Source of the DNA: Bartonella tribocorum CIP 105476
GTDB lineage: Bacteria; Pseudomonadota; Alphaproteobacteria; Rhizobiales; Rhizobiaceae
Reading direction: 5' to 3'
Length of the DNA: 64,000 bases
NCBI RefSeq assembly: GCF_000196435.1
Contig: NC_010161.1
Location: 1,426,001 to 1,490,000 of the forward strand
Part shown: positions 52,994 to 61,611 of the stretch, piece after piece
Numbering within the stretch: the stretch's first letter is position 1
Layout: every line of letters starts with the position of its first letter
Translations under genes and position numbers: made by a program
The notes under the pieces: generated by a model
Told to the model about the DNA's origin: nothing
Database searches by the model: none
The model's input: only the letters and a program-made list of their open reading frames with translations

Positions 52994-53129
52994 ATAAAAA
53001 ATCCTACCGAATGAATACCAGAAAAAATATGAGTCCTTAAATTAAGCTCTAAAAATAAAGCGTTTGGCAAAAATAAAAACTTTTCACAAGAGATAAAAGT
53101 ATTCAAGCTTGTCTTATCAAGATAAATTA

Positions 53130-54446
53130 TCAATTCTCTGCCATACGTTCAATACGAATGAATTGAGATTTTGCAACAAGATGCCCATCTTTTTCAATTT
53201 CTGCAAGTGCCTGTCGGACATTCACTTCTGTTGTTTCATGCGTGATTAAAATAATCGTTTTTTCAATCTGATTTTCTACAAAAGGTCTTTGAACAATCGA
53301 CTCTAATGAAATGTGATTATCAGCCATATGCCTTGCAACCGCGGCAAAAACACCAGCACGATCATGAACATTTAAACGAATAAAATAACCACCTGCATGA
53401 TGTGAAATGCGTGCTTTTTTATGAGGAGAAAGTTCTAAAGCTGGACGTCTTAAAACAGGAGCATAGTGAAAACCAGAACGTGCTTTTGCGATATCAGCCA
53501 AATCACCAATAACGGCTGATGCCGTTGCCATTCCTCCAGCGCCAGGACCAGAAAACAGTAATTCGCCTAATAAATCACTTTGAATAGAAAGAGCATTGGT
53601 TACACCATTGATCTGTGCAATCATTGAGGATGTTGGGACCATTGTTGGATGAACGCGTTGTTCTATTCCAGAATCCGTTTTTAATGCAACCCCTAAAAGC
53701 TTAATTCGATACCCCAATTCATCAGCCGCTCGGATATCAATTTGCGAAATATTATGAATTCCTTCAACATAAACATCTTCTAACGAAACAGCTGTTCCAA
53801 ATGCTAGGCTTGTCAACAAAGCTAATTTATGAGCCGTATCATTTCCCTCAATATCAAAAGTTGGATCTGCTTCAGCATAACCAAGTCTCTGTGCATCTGC
53901 TAAACAATCTTTAAATGAAAGACCCTCCGTAAACATACGTGTTAATATATAGTTACAGGTTCCATTGAGAATACCATAAATCCGCGATATGTGATTACTG
54001 ACAAGTGATTCTCTCATCGCTTTAATAACAGGAATTCCTCCTGCAACAGCTGCTTCAAAATGAAGAAAGACACCTTTTTGCTCTGCAATTATAGCCAGCT
54101 CTACTCCATGTCGAGCAAGAAGAGCTTTATTGGCTGTCACAACATGATGTCCTGCCTCAAGTGCTTTCTTAACAGCGGTATACACCACATCTAATTCACC
54201 ACCAATTAACTCTACAAAAACGTCAATCTCGTCGGAGGCAGCCATCTCTACAGATGAATCAAACCATCTTATATTACTGAGATCAATTCCACGATTACGT
54301 CCTTTATCGCGCGCACTAACAGCAACGACTTTGATGGATCGCCCACATTGGCAAGCTAAACTATTTGCTTTTTCATATAGAGCTTGAACAACTGAAGTCC
54401 CAACCGTACCAAGTCCCGCAATGCCAACTTTTAAAGCTTCTGCCAT
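53130..54446 (-). CDS. hom: Homoserine dehydrogenase
   Basis: A 438-residue enzyme for aspartate-semialdehyde to homoserine, leading to threonine and methionine. The NAD(P) site is VGIAGLGTVGTSVVQAL. The catalytic domain shows GILNGTCNYIL, EADPTFDIEGNDTAHKLA and GPGAGGMATASAV. A C-terminal ACT domain (FIRLNVHDRAGVFAAVA) suggests amino acid feedback. The frame could start 18 codons upstream (54500), but the ATG at 54446 (MAEALKVGIAG) matches the family. Confidence 0.95.
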   Translation of the reverse strand: MAEALKVGIAGLGTVGTSVVQALYEKANSLACQCGRSIKVVAVSARDKGRNRGIDLSNIRWFDSSVEMAASDEIDVFVELIGGELDVVYTAVKKALEAGHHVVTANKALLARHGVELAIIAEQKGVFLHFEAAVAGGIPVIKAMRESLVSNHISRIYGILNGTCNYILTRMFTEGLSFKDCLADAQRLGYAEADPTFDIEGNDTAHKLALLTSLAFGTAVSLEDVYVEGIHNISQIDIRAADELGYRIKLLGVALKTDSGIEQRVHPTMVPTSSMIAQINGVTNALSIQSDLLGELLFSGPGAGGMATASAVIGDLADIAKARSGFHYAPVLRRPALELSPHKKARISHHAGGYFIRLNVHDRAGVFAAVARHMADNHISLESIVQRPFVENQIEKTIILITHETTEVNVRQALAEIEKDGHLVAKSQFIRIERMAEN

Positions 54447-55764
54447 TATCCAACCACTGATCCCTATCTTTATCGCAAAACCGTTTAGATGATATGCCAC
54501 TCAACACAAAGAATACTGATATCCATTAAGACAAAAGAAATCCTCTGCTCTCTTCACTTTACTTTTTTCTAATAGAATTATCCCCACTGATTCAAGTAAA
54601 ATTCCTAAAAATACAAATATTTATTTTCTTCAAAGATTTCATGACCCTTATAAAAAATCTAATTCGGAATAAAAATCTGCAAAATTCATAAATACGAGTT
54701 AGCATAAAAAATTGCTTTGCTTAAAAAAATAAACAACTTTTTTAAAAATTACGTTCTATCAGCAAAGGATCAAAAAAATCTCTCTAAAAACAATCTGTAA
54801 CACGCGAAAGAATATTGAAAACTTGGAAAGAAAACCCACACTTCTTTTCTAAATCAAATTAAACAAAAAACACTCTCTCATATGATACGTAAAGAGAATG
54901 GAAAAAATAAAGCAGATTAGTAAATAATACCACATTCTTTCTTACCATTATATAGCTTAAACTACCGTTCTTTAATGCAAAAATTCTTAACGCTCTCCTC
55001 TATCAAACAGAATTTTACATGAAAGTAAAAAACAAAAACGCATGTGTGTATAGCATAATTCCGAGACATTATAAGTATGGAGGATAAATTTGCAAAATTC
55101 GAATATTTTACCTCAATTTATTGCCTCTCCTTTGAAAAATAAACGAATTGCAATGCTTAAGAATCTCAAACAGCTCTTTACCTGCGCTGACTCATTTTCA
55201 AATAAAGAACTTTTAAATTTCTTACAGTCCTATAAAAGTAAAGTTGAGAAAAAACAATTTTTAAGATATTTCATAAAACCTTCCTCAATATTTTTAAATT
55301 TTATTATACAGACTTTCTTTTCGTAAAATTGAAAGAAATTTATGGCTTATGCTGCAAAAGAAAACTTTTGTGTGATTCGATTCGTACTATTTGTTAACTT
55401 TCTCATAAATAATGCGGCTTTCTACTTCATAAATTATACGATTTTGCTTTATGATAAGCTCAAATGAGTAGCCTCATTTTATAAAAGCTCTCTTAAGAAA
55501 GTTAAAGAATATTCACATGTGCTGCATGAGACAAAAATGAATAAAATATGCAAAAAACATCATTCACTAAATATGATGTTCGCACCAAAACTTTCTATCC
55601 ATCATGATAACTCTATATTTTTTCTACAAAAAATCTTAGAAAATAAAATGATCCCAACAAGAAACACTCAAAAATCATTCAATAAAGCACACTTTTTTAA
55701 AAAAAAATGCCCCAGAGGGCTTGCGAAGTAAAAAGATCCTCTCTATAAGCCTCATCATTGGTTT
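54447..55764. other. Gene-poor AT-rich region upstream of tRNA-Glu
   Basis: About 1.3 kb. No conserved gene is seen. Two short frames may be real or remnants: 55090-55326 (listed separately) and 55342-55467, a 41-codon hydrophobic frame (MAYAAKENFCVIRFVLFVNF...) without a clear ribosome site. A further 70-codon frame at 55519 starts with GTG and lacks a ribosome site. No repeats or RNA genes other than the tRNA were recognised. Confidence 0.45.
55090..55326 (+). CDS. Small unrecognised ORF (78 aa, TTG start)
   Basis: The frame starts with TTG six bases after GGAGG, a strong ribosome site, and encodes a basic protein (MQNSNILPQFIASPLKNK...) with a hydrophobic C-terminal end (FLNFIIQTFF). No family is recognised. 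An internal ATG at codon 22 is another possible start. It could be an orphan small protein or a remnant. Confidence 0.3.
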   Translation: MQNSNILPQFIASPLKNKRIAMLKNLKQLFTCADSFSNKELLNFLQSYKSKVEKKQFLRYFIKPSSIFLNFIIQTFFS

Positions 55765-55839
55765 GCGCCCATCGTCTAGCGGTTAGGACATCGCCCTTTC
55801 ACGGCGGAAACAGGGGTTCGATTCCCCTTGGGCGTACCA
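55765..55839 (+). tRNA. tRNA-Glu (anticodon TTC)
   Basis: A complete cloverleaf of 75 bases with encoded CCA (55837-55839). The acceptor stem pairs 55765-55771 with 55829-55835, with a G-U pair at the end. The T-arm is GGGGTTCGATTCCCC and the anticodon loop carries TTC. Confidence 0.97.
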
Positions 55840-56625
55840 TGCTTTCTTTCCATCTATGTAATCTATTCATTTTATTTATGTTTTTAAAATGAGGGACTTC
55901 CAAATATAAAGTGAGGGAATAAGGTTTTCAAAGAAACCTCTTCGTAAAAAGGATGAAAGAATCATCCTGTGATTAATTTATTTGTTCCATTTCAAGGATA
56001 GCTTTTTGCTGTGCACAGTTAATAACAATAAAATAAATCAGAGAGCTCTAGCTTGTTATAAAGCAAATTTATAAACTGTATTCAGGCGTATATTGTTAAT
56101 TTTTCAATTAAAACAAGCTACGTCTTTTATACATTTCTTTCAACCTTCAAAACTAAAATTGGCGCCCAAAGCAGCGCAGTTTAGATGAATCATTCCTCAT
56201 TACAGGACCTTTGTATCATATTTAAATTTCTCTATAAACAAACAGTCCATAATTGTAGAAATAAATGACGATAAAAAAATAGAGGCTTCCTCACACAAGA
56301 AAACAACTCAAGAAACCATAATTTAGAAGATGATCAACTTATCAAAGAGTTAAATGAAAACTTTGATAATAAAAATACCCCTCTGTCCCCTAGTGATCTA
56401 CTTACTTCATCGATTAAACAAACTTTTTATCAGTTATATAATGATTATAGGTTTGTAAACACATCACTTCTTTTCAAAAATTAAACTCTGCAATAAAATT
56501 TCACACTCCATTGATTATATATCCTAACATTCATATTTACATGCCTTTTTTCCCTTGTTTTTACTTTTCATTATAAGCCTGAAAGTGCTATAAAGTAATA
56601 TCGCTTAAAAGAAAAAGGACTTCTA
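55840..56625. other. Spacer between tRNA-Glu and icd
   Basis: About 790 bases. No intact gene. The second half contains a coding-like stretch broken by two frame changes (56185-56484, listed separately). I saw no copy of the tRNA 3' end that would mark an integration site. Confidence 0.45.
56185..56484 (+). pseudogene. Possible frameshifted remnant gene
   Basis: Three consecutive short frames read like one protein. ATG 56185 opens MNHSSLQDLCIIFKFLYKQ and stops at 56268. The next frame continues through VEINDDKKIEASSHKKTTQE to a stop at 56326. The third continues with LEDDQLIKELNENFDNKN and ends at 56484. The hydrophilic, charged composition is unlike the surrounding spacer. No family is recognised, and chance cannot be excluded. 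Confidence 0.25.
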
Positions 56626-57840
56626 ATGGCAAAGATCAAAGTAGAAAACCCCGTCGTTGAACTCGATGGGGATGAAATGACCCGTATCATCTGGAAATAT
56701 ATCAAAGATAAATTAATCCATCCTTATCTCGACATTGATCTCAAATATTATGATCTTTCCGTCGAAAACCGTGATGCAACCAATGATCAAGTAACGATCG
56801 ATTCTGCCAATGCTATCAAAAAATATGGGGTTGGTATAAAGTGTGCCACCATCACACCTGATGAAGCACGTGTTAAAGAATTTAACCTAAAAAAAATGTG
56901 GAAATCACCCAATGGTACCATCCGCAATATTTTAGGAGGAGTCATTTTTCGCGAACCTATTATCTGTAAAAATGTCCCTCGCCTTGTTCCTAACTGGACA
57001 AGGCCTATTATTATCGGACGTCACGCTTTCGGTGATCAGTATAAGGCAACGGATTTTAAATTTCCAAGCAAAGGGAAATTAAGTATTAAATTTGTCGGTG
57101 ATGATAATCAAGTTATTGAGCATGAAGTTTTTGATGCCCCAAGCGCGGGGGTTGCCATGGCGATGTATAACCTTGATGAGTCAATTCGTGATTTTGCCCG
57201 CGCATCTTTTAATTATGGACTCCAGCGGAATGTTCCGGTTTATCTTTCAACAAAAAATACCATTCTAAAAACTTACGATGGTCGTTTTAAAGATATCTTT
57301 CAAGAGATATTTGATACAGAATTCAAAGATGAATTTGAAAACCGTCAATTATCTTACGAACACCGCCTCATTGATGATATGGTTGCTTCTGCATTAAAGT
57401 GGTCCGGTGGATACGTATGGGCATGTAAAAACTATGATGGTGATGTTCAATCTGATATTGTAGCACAAGGCTTTGGTTCTCTTGGTCTTATGACTTCCGT
57501 TCTCATGACACCAGACGGCAAAATTGTTGAAGCAGAGGCCGCACACGGCACCGTAACACGCCATTATCGCCAGCATCAAAAAGGTGAGGAAACATCAACG
57601 AATTCCATTGCCTCTATTTTTGCATGGACACGTGGATTAGCGCACCGTGCTAAACTAGATAACAATGAGAAATTAAAAAACTTTGCCACAACATTGGAAG
57701 AAGTTTGTATTAAAACCGTCGAAGAAGGTTTTATGACTAAAGATCTCGCACTTTTGATTGGACCTAAACAAAAATGGCTTTCTACAACAGGTTTCCTCGA
57801 TAAAATTGATGAAAATCTTAAAAAGGCAATGGATAATTAA
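56626..57840 (+). CDS. icd: NADP-dependent isocitrate dehydrogenase
   Basis: A 404-residue enzyme of the eukaryote-like NADP-IDH subfamily common in Rhizobiales, not the E. coli type. It starts [19 protein letters not shown]. The substrate loop is [19 protein letters not shown] and the metal-binding segment is around [13 protein letters not shown], with [12 protein letters not shown] for the cofactor. It converts isocitrate to 2-oxoglutarate in the TCA cycle. An AAAAAGGAC ribosome site precedes the ATG. A very strong terminator follows. Confidence 0.97.
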   Translation: MAKIKVENPVVELDGDEMTRIIWKYIKDKLIHPYLDIDLKYYDLSVENRDATNDQVTIDSANAIKKYGVGIKCATITPDEARVKEFNLKKMWKSPNGTIRNILGGVIFREPIICKNVPRLVPNWTRPIIIGRHAFGDQYKATDFKFPSKGKLSIKFVGDDNQVIEHEVFDAPSAGVAMAMYNLDESIRDFARASFNYGLQRNVPVYLSTKNTILKTYDGRFKDIFQEIFDTEFKDEFENRQLSYEHRLIDDMVASALKWSGGYVWACKNYDGDVQSDIVAQGFGSLGLMTSVLMTPDGKIVEAEAAHGTVTRHYRQHQKGEETSTNSIASIFAWTRGLAHRAKLDNNEKLKNFATTLEEVCIKTVEEGFMTKDLALLIGPKQKWLSTTGFLDKIDENLKKAMDN

Positions 57841-57856
57841 GTTATTACTTAAATTA

Positions 57857-57892
57857 AAATTCAAAGCTCTATTTAGAGCTTTGAATTTCTCT
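57857..57892 (+). terminator. Intrinsic terminator after icd
   Basis: A perfect 14-base stem (57857-57870 with 57875-57888) has a four-base ATTT loop, and its right arm ends in TTT followed by CTCTT. It starts 16 bases after the icd stop. Confidence 0.9.
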
Positions 57893-57958
57893 TGGCAAAT
57901 TTAAAGAAATGCTTTATAAGTAACGAAGAGGATAAGTTTTTATTAAATAGCAAAAATA

Positions 57959-58840
57959 GTGAAAAAACAAAGCTGGTCTGCGCTTTTAGTGGGTAAAAAT
58001 GGTCTTTGCTTTTTGACGTTTATGGGCGGGGTGGTGTTGCATGCCACTAACGTTTATATTGTTATTACTATTTTGCCCTCTCTTATGAATCATATTGGGA
58101 GTGAAATATATTATTCTTGGGTGGCGACTGTCTTCATTACAGCTTCACTTGTGGGGACTTCACTTGCAACGAAAATATTAGGAAAATTAGGTCCTCGCAA
58201 CGCTTATGTTATCTCTGGAGTTATCTTTACCCTAGGGACTTTTCTGTGCAGCATTTCTTCATCTATGCCATTATTTTTAATAGGACGATTTATTCAAGGA
58301 TTTGGAAGTGGTTCTTTGTTATCCCTATCCTATTCCATGGTACGTATCGTTTTCAGTCCATCTTTATGGTCACACGCATTAAGTGTTATTTCCGGAATGT
58401 GGGGAATATCAACCTTATTAGGACCAGCGATTGGGGGGCTTTCTGTATATTATGGTCTATGGCAAGCATCTTTTTGGATCATTGGTGTATTAGCTATATT
58501 CTTCTCACTCATCGCCTTTAAATTTTTACCCAAAAAGAATGAAAACAATGTCCCAACATCCCCTCTCCCTCTTCTCCAACTTCTCACACTCACCTTATTG
58601 ATTTTTATCATTTCTGTTGGAGGAGCTATGGAGTCGACTGTAGCTTGCCAGCGTGTTTTGTATATTTTGACACTATGTTTTGTACCAATTTATTTTCTTT
58701 TAGATGATTTTAAGAGGTTCTCAAAGGGTCTTCAAAGACCTTTCAAAGATTGTTTAAATCCCTTTAATAGATCTTTTTCTCTTCTCCTAAATATCACAAT
58801 TGGTAATGATGAGTTCCTTTGCCGGAATCGCATTATTTGA
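57959..58840 (+). pseudogene. MFS transporter (DHA2-like), C-terminally truncated at prophage boundary
   Basis: The frame starts with GTG and encodes the N-terminal half of a major facilitator pump: a first span with VYIVITILPSL, loop motif ATKILGKLGPRNAYVISG, then GRFIQGFGSGSLLSLSYSMVR and GPAIGGLSVYYGLWQASFWI. About eight spans are present, where full members have 12-14 and about 450-500 residues. After about residue 255 the sequence becomes non-membrane, and the last 17 codons overlap the 3' end of the opposite-strand phage methylase. The gene is therefore cut, probably by the insertion or rearrangement that brought in the phage block. It is unlikely to be functional. Confidence 0.75.
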
Positions 58841-59608
58841 CAAATTACAGGAATAAATTGTTCTTACCTCTTTTATATGGAATTGACTGAAGGTTTTTCG
58901 AATCTCTGGCACATCATTGAGAGAGAGAAGAAACTTCCCCTTTAATTGTGCAAGCAGCATAGACATCGTCTGGTAATCCTCCCGCTTAAACAAGTCCTTG
59001 CCATAATAATCCTCAACACCAAAATAAGGTGGATCAAGATAAAACAAGGTATTTGGCCGGTCATAACGCACAATAAAATCAGACCAATCTAAATGTTCAA
59101 TGATAACTCTCGCTAAACGGCGGTAAATAAGCTTTAATATACCTTCAAGTTTGAAGGGATTAAACCGTGCACACCGGTCTGTCTCAACTCTAAACGTACG
59201 CTCTGCTACTTTCCCACTAAAACTTAAACGCTGCAAATATAAAAACCGCAAAGCCCGTTCTAAATCCGTAAGCGTTTCTGGATTTTGTGTCTGTAAGCGT
59301 TCAAACGTCTCACGGCTGCTTATTTGAAACGCTAACAGTTCTATAAAAGGGTGATAATGGCGTTGTAACACCCGAAAAAAATTCACCACATCTCCTGAAA
59401 AATCATTGATAATTTCAGTTGATGGTATCAGTTTCCGTCTAAAGAATATTCCACCCATACCAACGAAAGGCTCGGCATAAATGCTATGTGGAATATCTTC
59501 AATGATTTTGACAATGGTTTTGGCTAATCTTCTTTTGCCCCCAATATAAGCAGCAGCTGGTGAAATAGGTTCAACAGATTTTAATTTTTCCTTATGAAGT
59601 ATATCCAT
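58787..59608 (-). CDS. Phage DNA adenine methylase (D12 class)
   Basis: A 273-residue N6-adenine methyltransferase of the Dam/D12 family. The AdoMet motif is AAYIGGKRRLAKTIVKII with EPFVGMGGIFF. The catalytic motif is DPPY at 192-195 (FYLDPPYFGVEDYYG). Target sites cannot be predicted; GATC is typical for the class. It sits downstream of the tail gene gpD on the same strand, 142 bases away, at the edge of the phage block. Such orphan methylases protect phage DNA or alter host expression. Complete in length. Confidence 0.88.
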   Translation of the reverse strand: MDILHKEKLKSVEPISPAAAYIGGKRRLAKTIVKIIEDIPHSIYAEPFVGMGGIFFRRKLIPSTEIINDFSGDVVNFFRVLQRHYHPFIELLAFQISSRETFERLQTQNPETLTDLERALRFLYLQRLSFSGKVAERTFRVETDRCARFNPFKLEGILKLIYRRLARVIIEHLDWSDFIVRYDRPNTLFYLDPPYFGVEDYYGKDLFKREDYQTMSMLLAQLKGKFLLSLNDVPEIRKTFSQFHIKEVRTIYSCNLSNNAIPAKELIITNCDI

Positions 59609-59750
59609 TATTTTTTAACACTCTTTCATCTATGTTAACCGTCTTCTCATTGCTTTAAGTGATAAGAAGTAGCTGTGATGTTAAGTTAAGTTGCATCGGA
59701 CGGGGTTGTCGCAAAACTTTCTCCCGTTGCCTGGGTGACCAGCCCAGCCT

Positions 59751-60743
59751 CTATTTTTGTTCCTTTCCTTGATTTGGTGCCTCAAAGGTAATTTCTGTTG
59801 TGTAACCGCTTTGTTTTTCATAGCGGTGGGTGACGGTAGCGGCTTTCCATGACCCATTAATTTCTTTACGGAACCCTTGAAGCAGCAGCGGTTGATCCGC
59901 CATGATTTCAGGGCGTCCCGCAAGAGTTAAGGAGCCACTGCCTACAGCACGGCATAAGCGATCCGACTCGGAGGCAGCCGCCGCTTGTGCTTCTTCTTGA
60001 CTTGGATAACAACTGCGCAGACGACGTACGGGACCAGTAAACCCTGTTTGATGCTTGACTTGGCATTGTTGCCCTTTTGCGCGATCAAAATAAGAAGTTT
60101 CGATGGTGCCGTATTGGGTGCGCGGCTCTAGGGTGAATTCCCAGCTGGAACAGTCATGCTTATGGATGTCGAGTGCTGGTAAATTATCCCCGCTTAAAAA
60201 TAAAAACTTATGGTCTTTGATTAAAAAACGCGCCCGCATGCGGTCCGCAAGGCGGGTTAAAAAGTCAACCGCCGATTGATCGGTGCGCACCACATAAGGC
60301 AAGGTTTGTTTGGTAAATTGTGGACTGACCTTTGCTTGATAACCATGGCGTTTGGCAAGGGCCTCAACAATCTCAGCAATGGTTTTGTGGTCAAAATGTT
60401 CACTCGCCTGTTCTTTAAGTTCTTTGCGCATCGAGGCACTTTTGCCACAAAGGCGTAAAATCTCTCCATCACTGCCCCCAATACTCACCACCGACTCAAC
60501 AACAAAACGCCCCATAAAGGCACGGATGCTGTTTTGATAGCCAAAGGTGACATGGAGTGCGCTGTTACTGGAGGGAATCTCTAAATCATTGCCACTATCA
60601 TCAAACTCCGCTTCAAATGTATCGGCTTCATTGCCCACATGATCGGTAATGGTTGCCGTTAAAAGACGCTGGTAAAAAACCTCATGGACAAGATTCTCCC
60701 CCACCCTCACCTCAATAAAAGGATGTGTGCGCATTAATCCCAT
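59751..60743 (-). CDS. Phage late control / tail protein GpD (P2-like)
   Basis: A 330-residue homologue of P2 gene D product, a baseplate-hub protein related to T4 gp27/VgrG. It opens with HPFIEVRVGENLVHEVF, then ITDHVGNEADTFEAEFDD and a central RTDQSAVDFLTRLADRMRA. It ends with a TVTHRYEKQSGYTTEITFEA segment typical of the family. It overlaps the gpX gene upstream by ten bases. In P2 the last tail genes run T-U-X-D, exactly the order here on the minus strand. Confidence 0.92.
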   Translation of the reverse strand: MGLMRTHPFIEVRVGENLVHEVFYQRLLTATITDHVGNEADTFEAEFDDSGNDLEIPSSNSALHVTFGYQNSIRAFMGRFVVESVVSIGGSDGEILRLCGKSASMRKELKEQASEHFDHKTIAEIVEALAKRHGYQAKVSPQFTKQTLPYVVRTDQSAVDFLTRLADRMRARFLIKDHKFLFLSGDNLPALDIHKHDCSSWEFTLEPRTQYGTIETSYFDRAKGQQCQVKHQTGFTGPVRRLRSCYPSQEEAQAAAASESDRLCRAVGSGSLTLAGRPEIMADQPLLLQGFRKEINGSWKAATVTHRYEKQSGYTTEITFEAPNQGKEQK

Positions 60744-60988
60744 AGCCTTTTGACCACGCTGTTCTTTTCACATGATAAAAATTCAGGCAGAATGACCTTT
60801 AAGCCCCGCGGCAACAGAGCACCATACCCTGCAATACCTGGATTGGCTTGCAAAGTAGCTTCACAATAACCTTTGATCGCTCCAACTTGAGAACGGTCTC
60901 CTAATACAGCCATAGCATGTTGAAAGCAGATTAGATCAAGACTCATATCCTCTAGCTCTACCACGAGATGCTTTTCTGGTATCTTCAT
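60734..60988 (-). CDS. Phage tail protein X (P2 GpX-like)
   Basis: An 84-residue protein with the GpX/LysM-like pattern: DLICFQHAMAVLGD, then ATLQANPGIAGYGALLPRG and VILPE. P2 GpX is about 67 residues; this one has about ten extra residues at each end. It overlaps gpU upstream by four bases and gpD downstream by ten, so the three are translationally coupled. Confidence 0.88.
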   Translation of the reverse strand: MKIPEKHLVVELEDMSLDLICFQHAMAVLGDRSQVGAIKGYCEATLQANPGIAGYGALLPRGLKVILPEFLSCEKNSVVKRLWD

Positions 60989-61455
60989 GGCGTTTCTCCT
61001 CCTTGGGAATATTGATCATATCCCTCTTGGTATTGTCCTTGCGGTTTTCCACCATCGAAAAACGGTAACAAGCTAATGGCATAGCGAATACGCCCCGATT
61101 GACCAGAGCGACTGATGTAATCATGGTCTTTCGTGACACTGGTGATCACTACAGATCCATGGAGAATGGCACTATAGCCGTTGTCACTCATCCAACGAAT
61201 CATCTGAACGGGCTTGGCTGCACGAATGGTTCTGGTGATGGCATCTATCGCTACCCGGTCCCCAAACTCTTCTGGAAACAACACCCCGTGGATGGTTTTG
61301 GGATCATTGCCATAGCCGGTAAATTGCAAACCAGGAGCCTCACCAAAACGCTCTAAGCAAACCCAGGAGGCAGAGAACTCTTCCTCAAACGATTGGAAAT
61401 TAAGCCAGTCTACATAAAAGAGATGTGGACCTAACATCAGCAAAGGATCTCTCAT
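60985..61455 (-). CDS. Phage tail protein U (P2 GpU-like)
   Basis: A 156-residue tail-completion protein. Family features are the N-terminal MLGPHLFYVD, the RFGEAPGLQFTGYGNDPKTI strand and GVLFPEEFGD, then an AKPVQMI segment and a C-terminal SGRIRYAISLLPF strand. GpU belongs to the tail terminator group. It follows the tape-measure gene after a 156-base gap containing degenerate repeats, which is unusual because phage tail genes are normally packed tightly. Confidence 0.88.
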   Translation of the reverse strand: MRDPLLMLGPHLFYVDWLNFQSFEEEFSASWVCLERFGEAPGLQFTGYGNDPKTIHGVLFPEEFGDRVAIDAITRTIRAAKPVQMIRWMSDNGYSAILHGSVVITSVTKDHDYISRSGQSGRIRYAISLLPFFDGGKPQGQYQEGYDQYSQGGETP

Positions 61456-61458
61456 AGA

Positions 61459-61581
61459 CGCCCTCCCATTGATTGTATCCCTTCCAGCACGTCATTTCTT
61501 TCGAAACGTATCATTGCATCTCTCCTACCATTGCGCCATCCTAGCACTTCATCCCTCCCCTCATTGTGTTCTTTCCAGCAC
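61459..61581 (-). repeat. Three degenerate ~32-base repeats in the T-U gap
   Basis: On the minus strand three units start GTGCTGGAA or GTGCTAGGA and continue through CAAT to a GGAGGG or GGAGAG core. They lie at 61550-61581, 61517-61547 and 61459-61490. The third is separated by about 26 bases of unrelated sequence. The purine-rich cores look like ribosome sites; the last precedes the gpU ATG. They are imperfect, and duplication is inferred from the shared order of short words. Confidence 0.5.
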
Positions 61582-61611
61582 GCTGTCTTGTCCCTTATTC
61601 TGTCGTCCTTA

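Noticed and set aside
55519..55731. 70-codon plus-strand frame just before tRNA-Glu
   Set aside because: GTG start without ribosome site, and a Lys/His/Asn-rich composition typical of translated AT-rich spacer.
55765..58840. tRNA-Glu as the attachment site of the phage block
   Set aside because: icd and its terminator lie intact between the tRNA and the phage genes, and no second copy of the tRNA 3' end was seen near 58785.
59681..59923. 80-codon minus-strand frame at the end of gpD
   Set aside because: It overlaps the well-supported gpD frame and has no phage or other family pattern.
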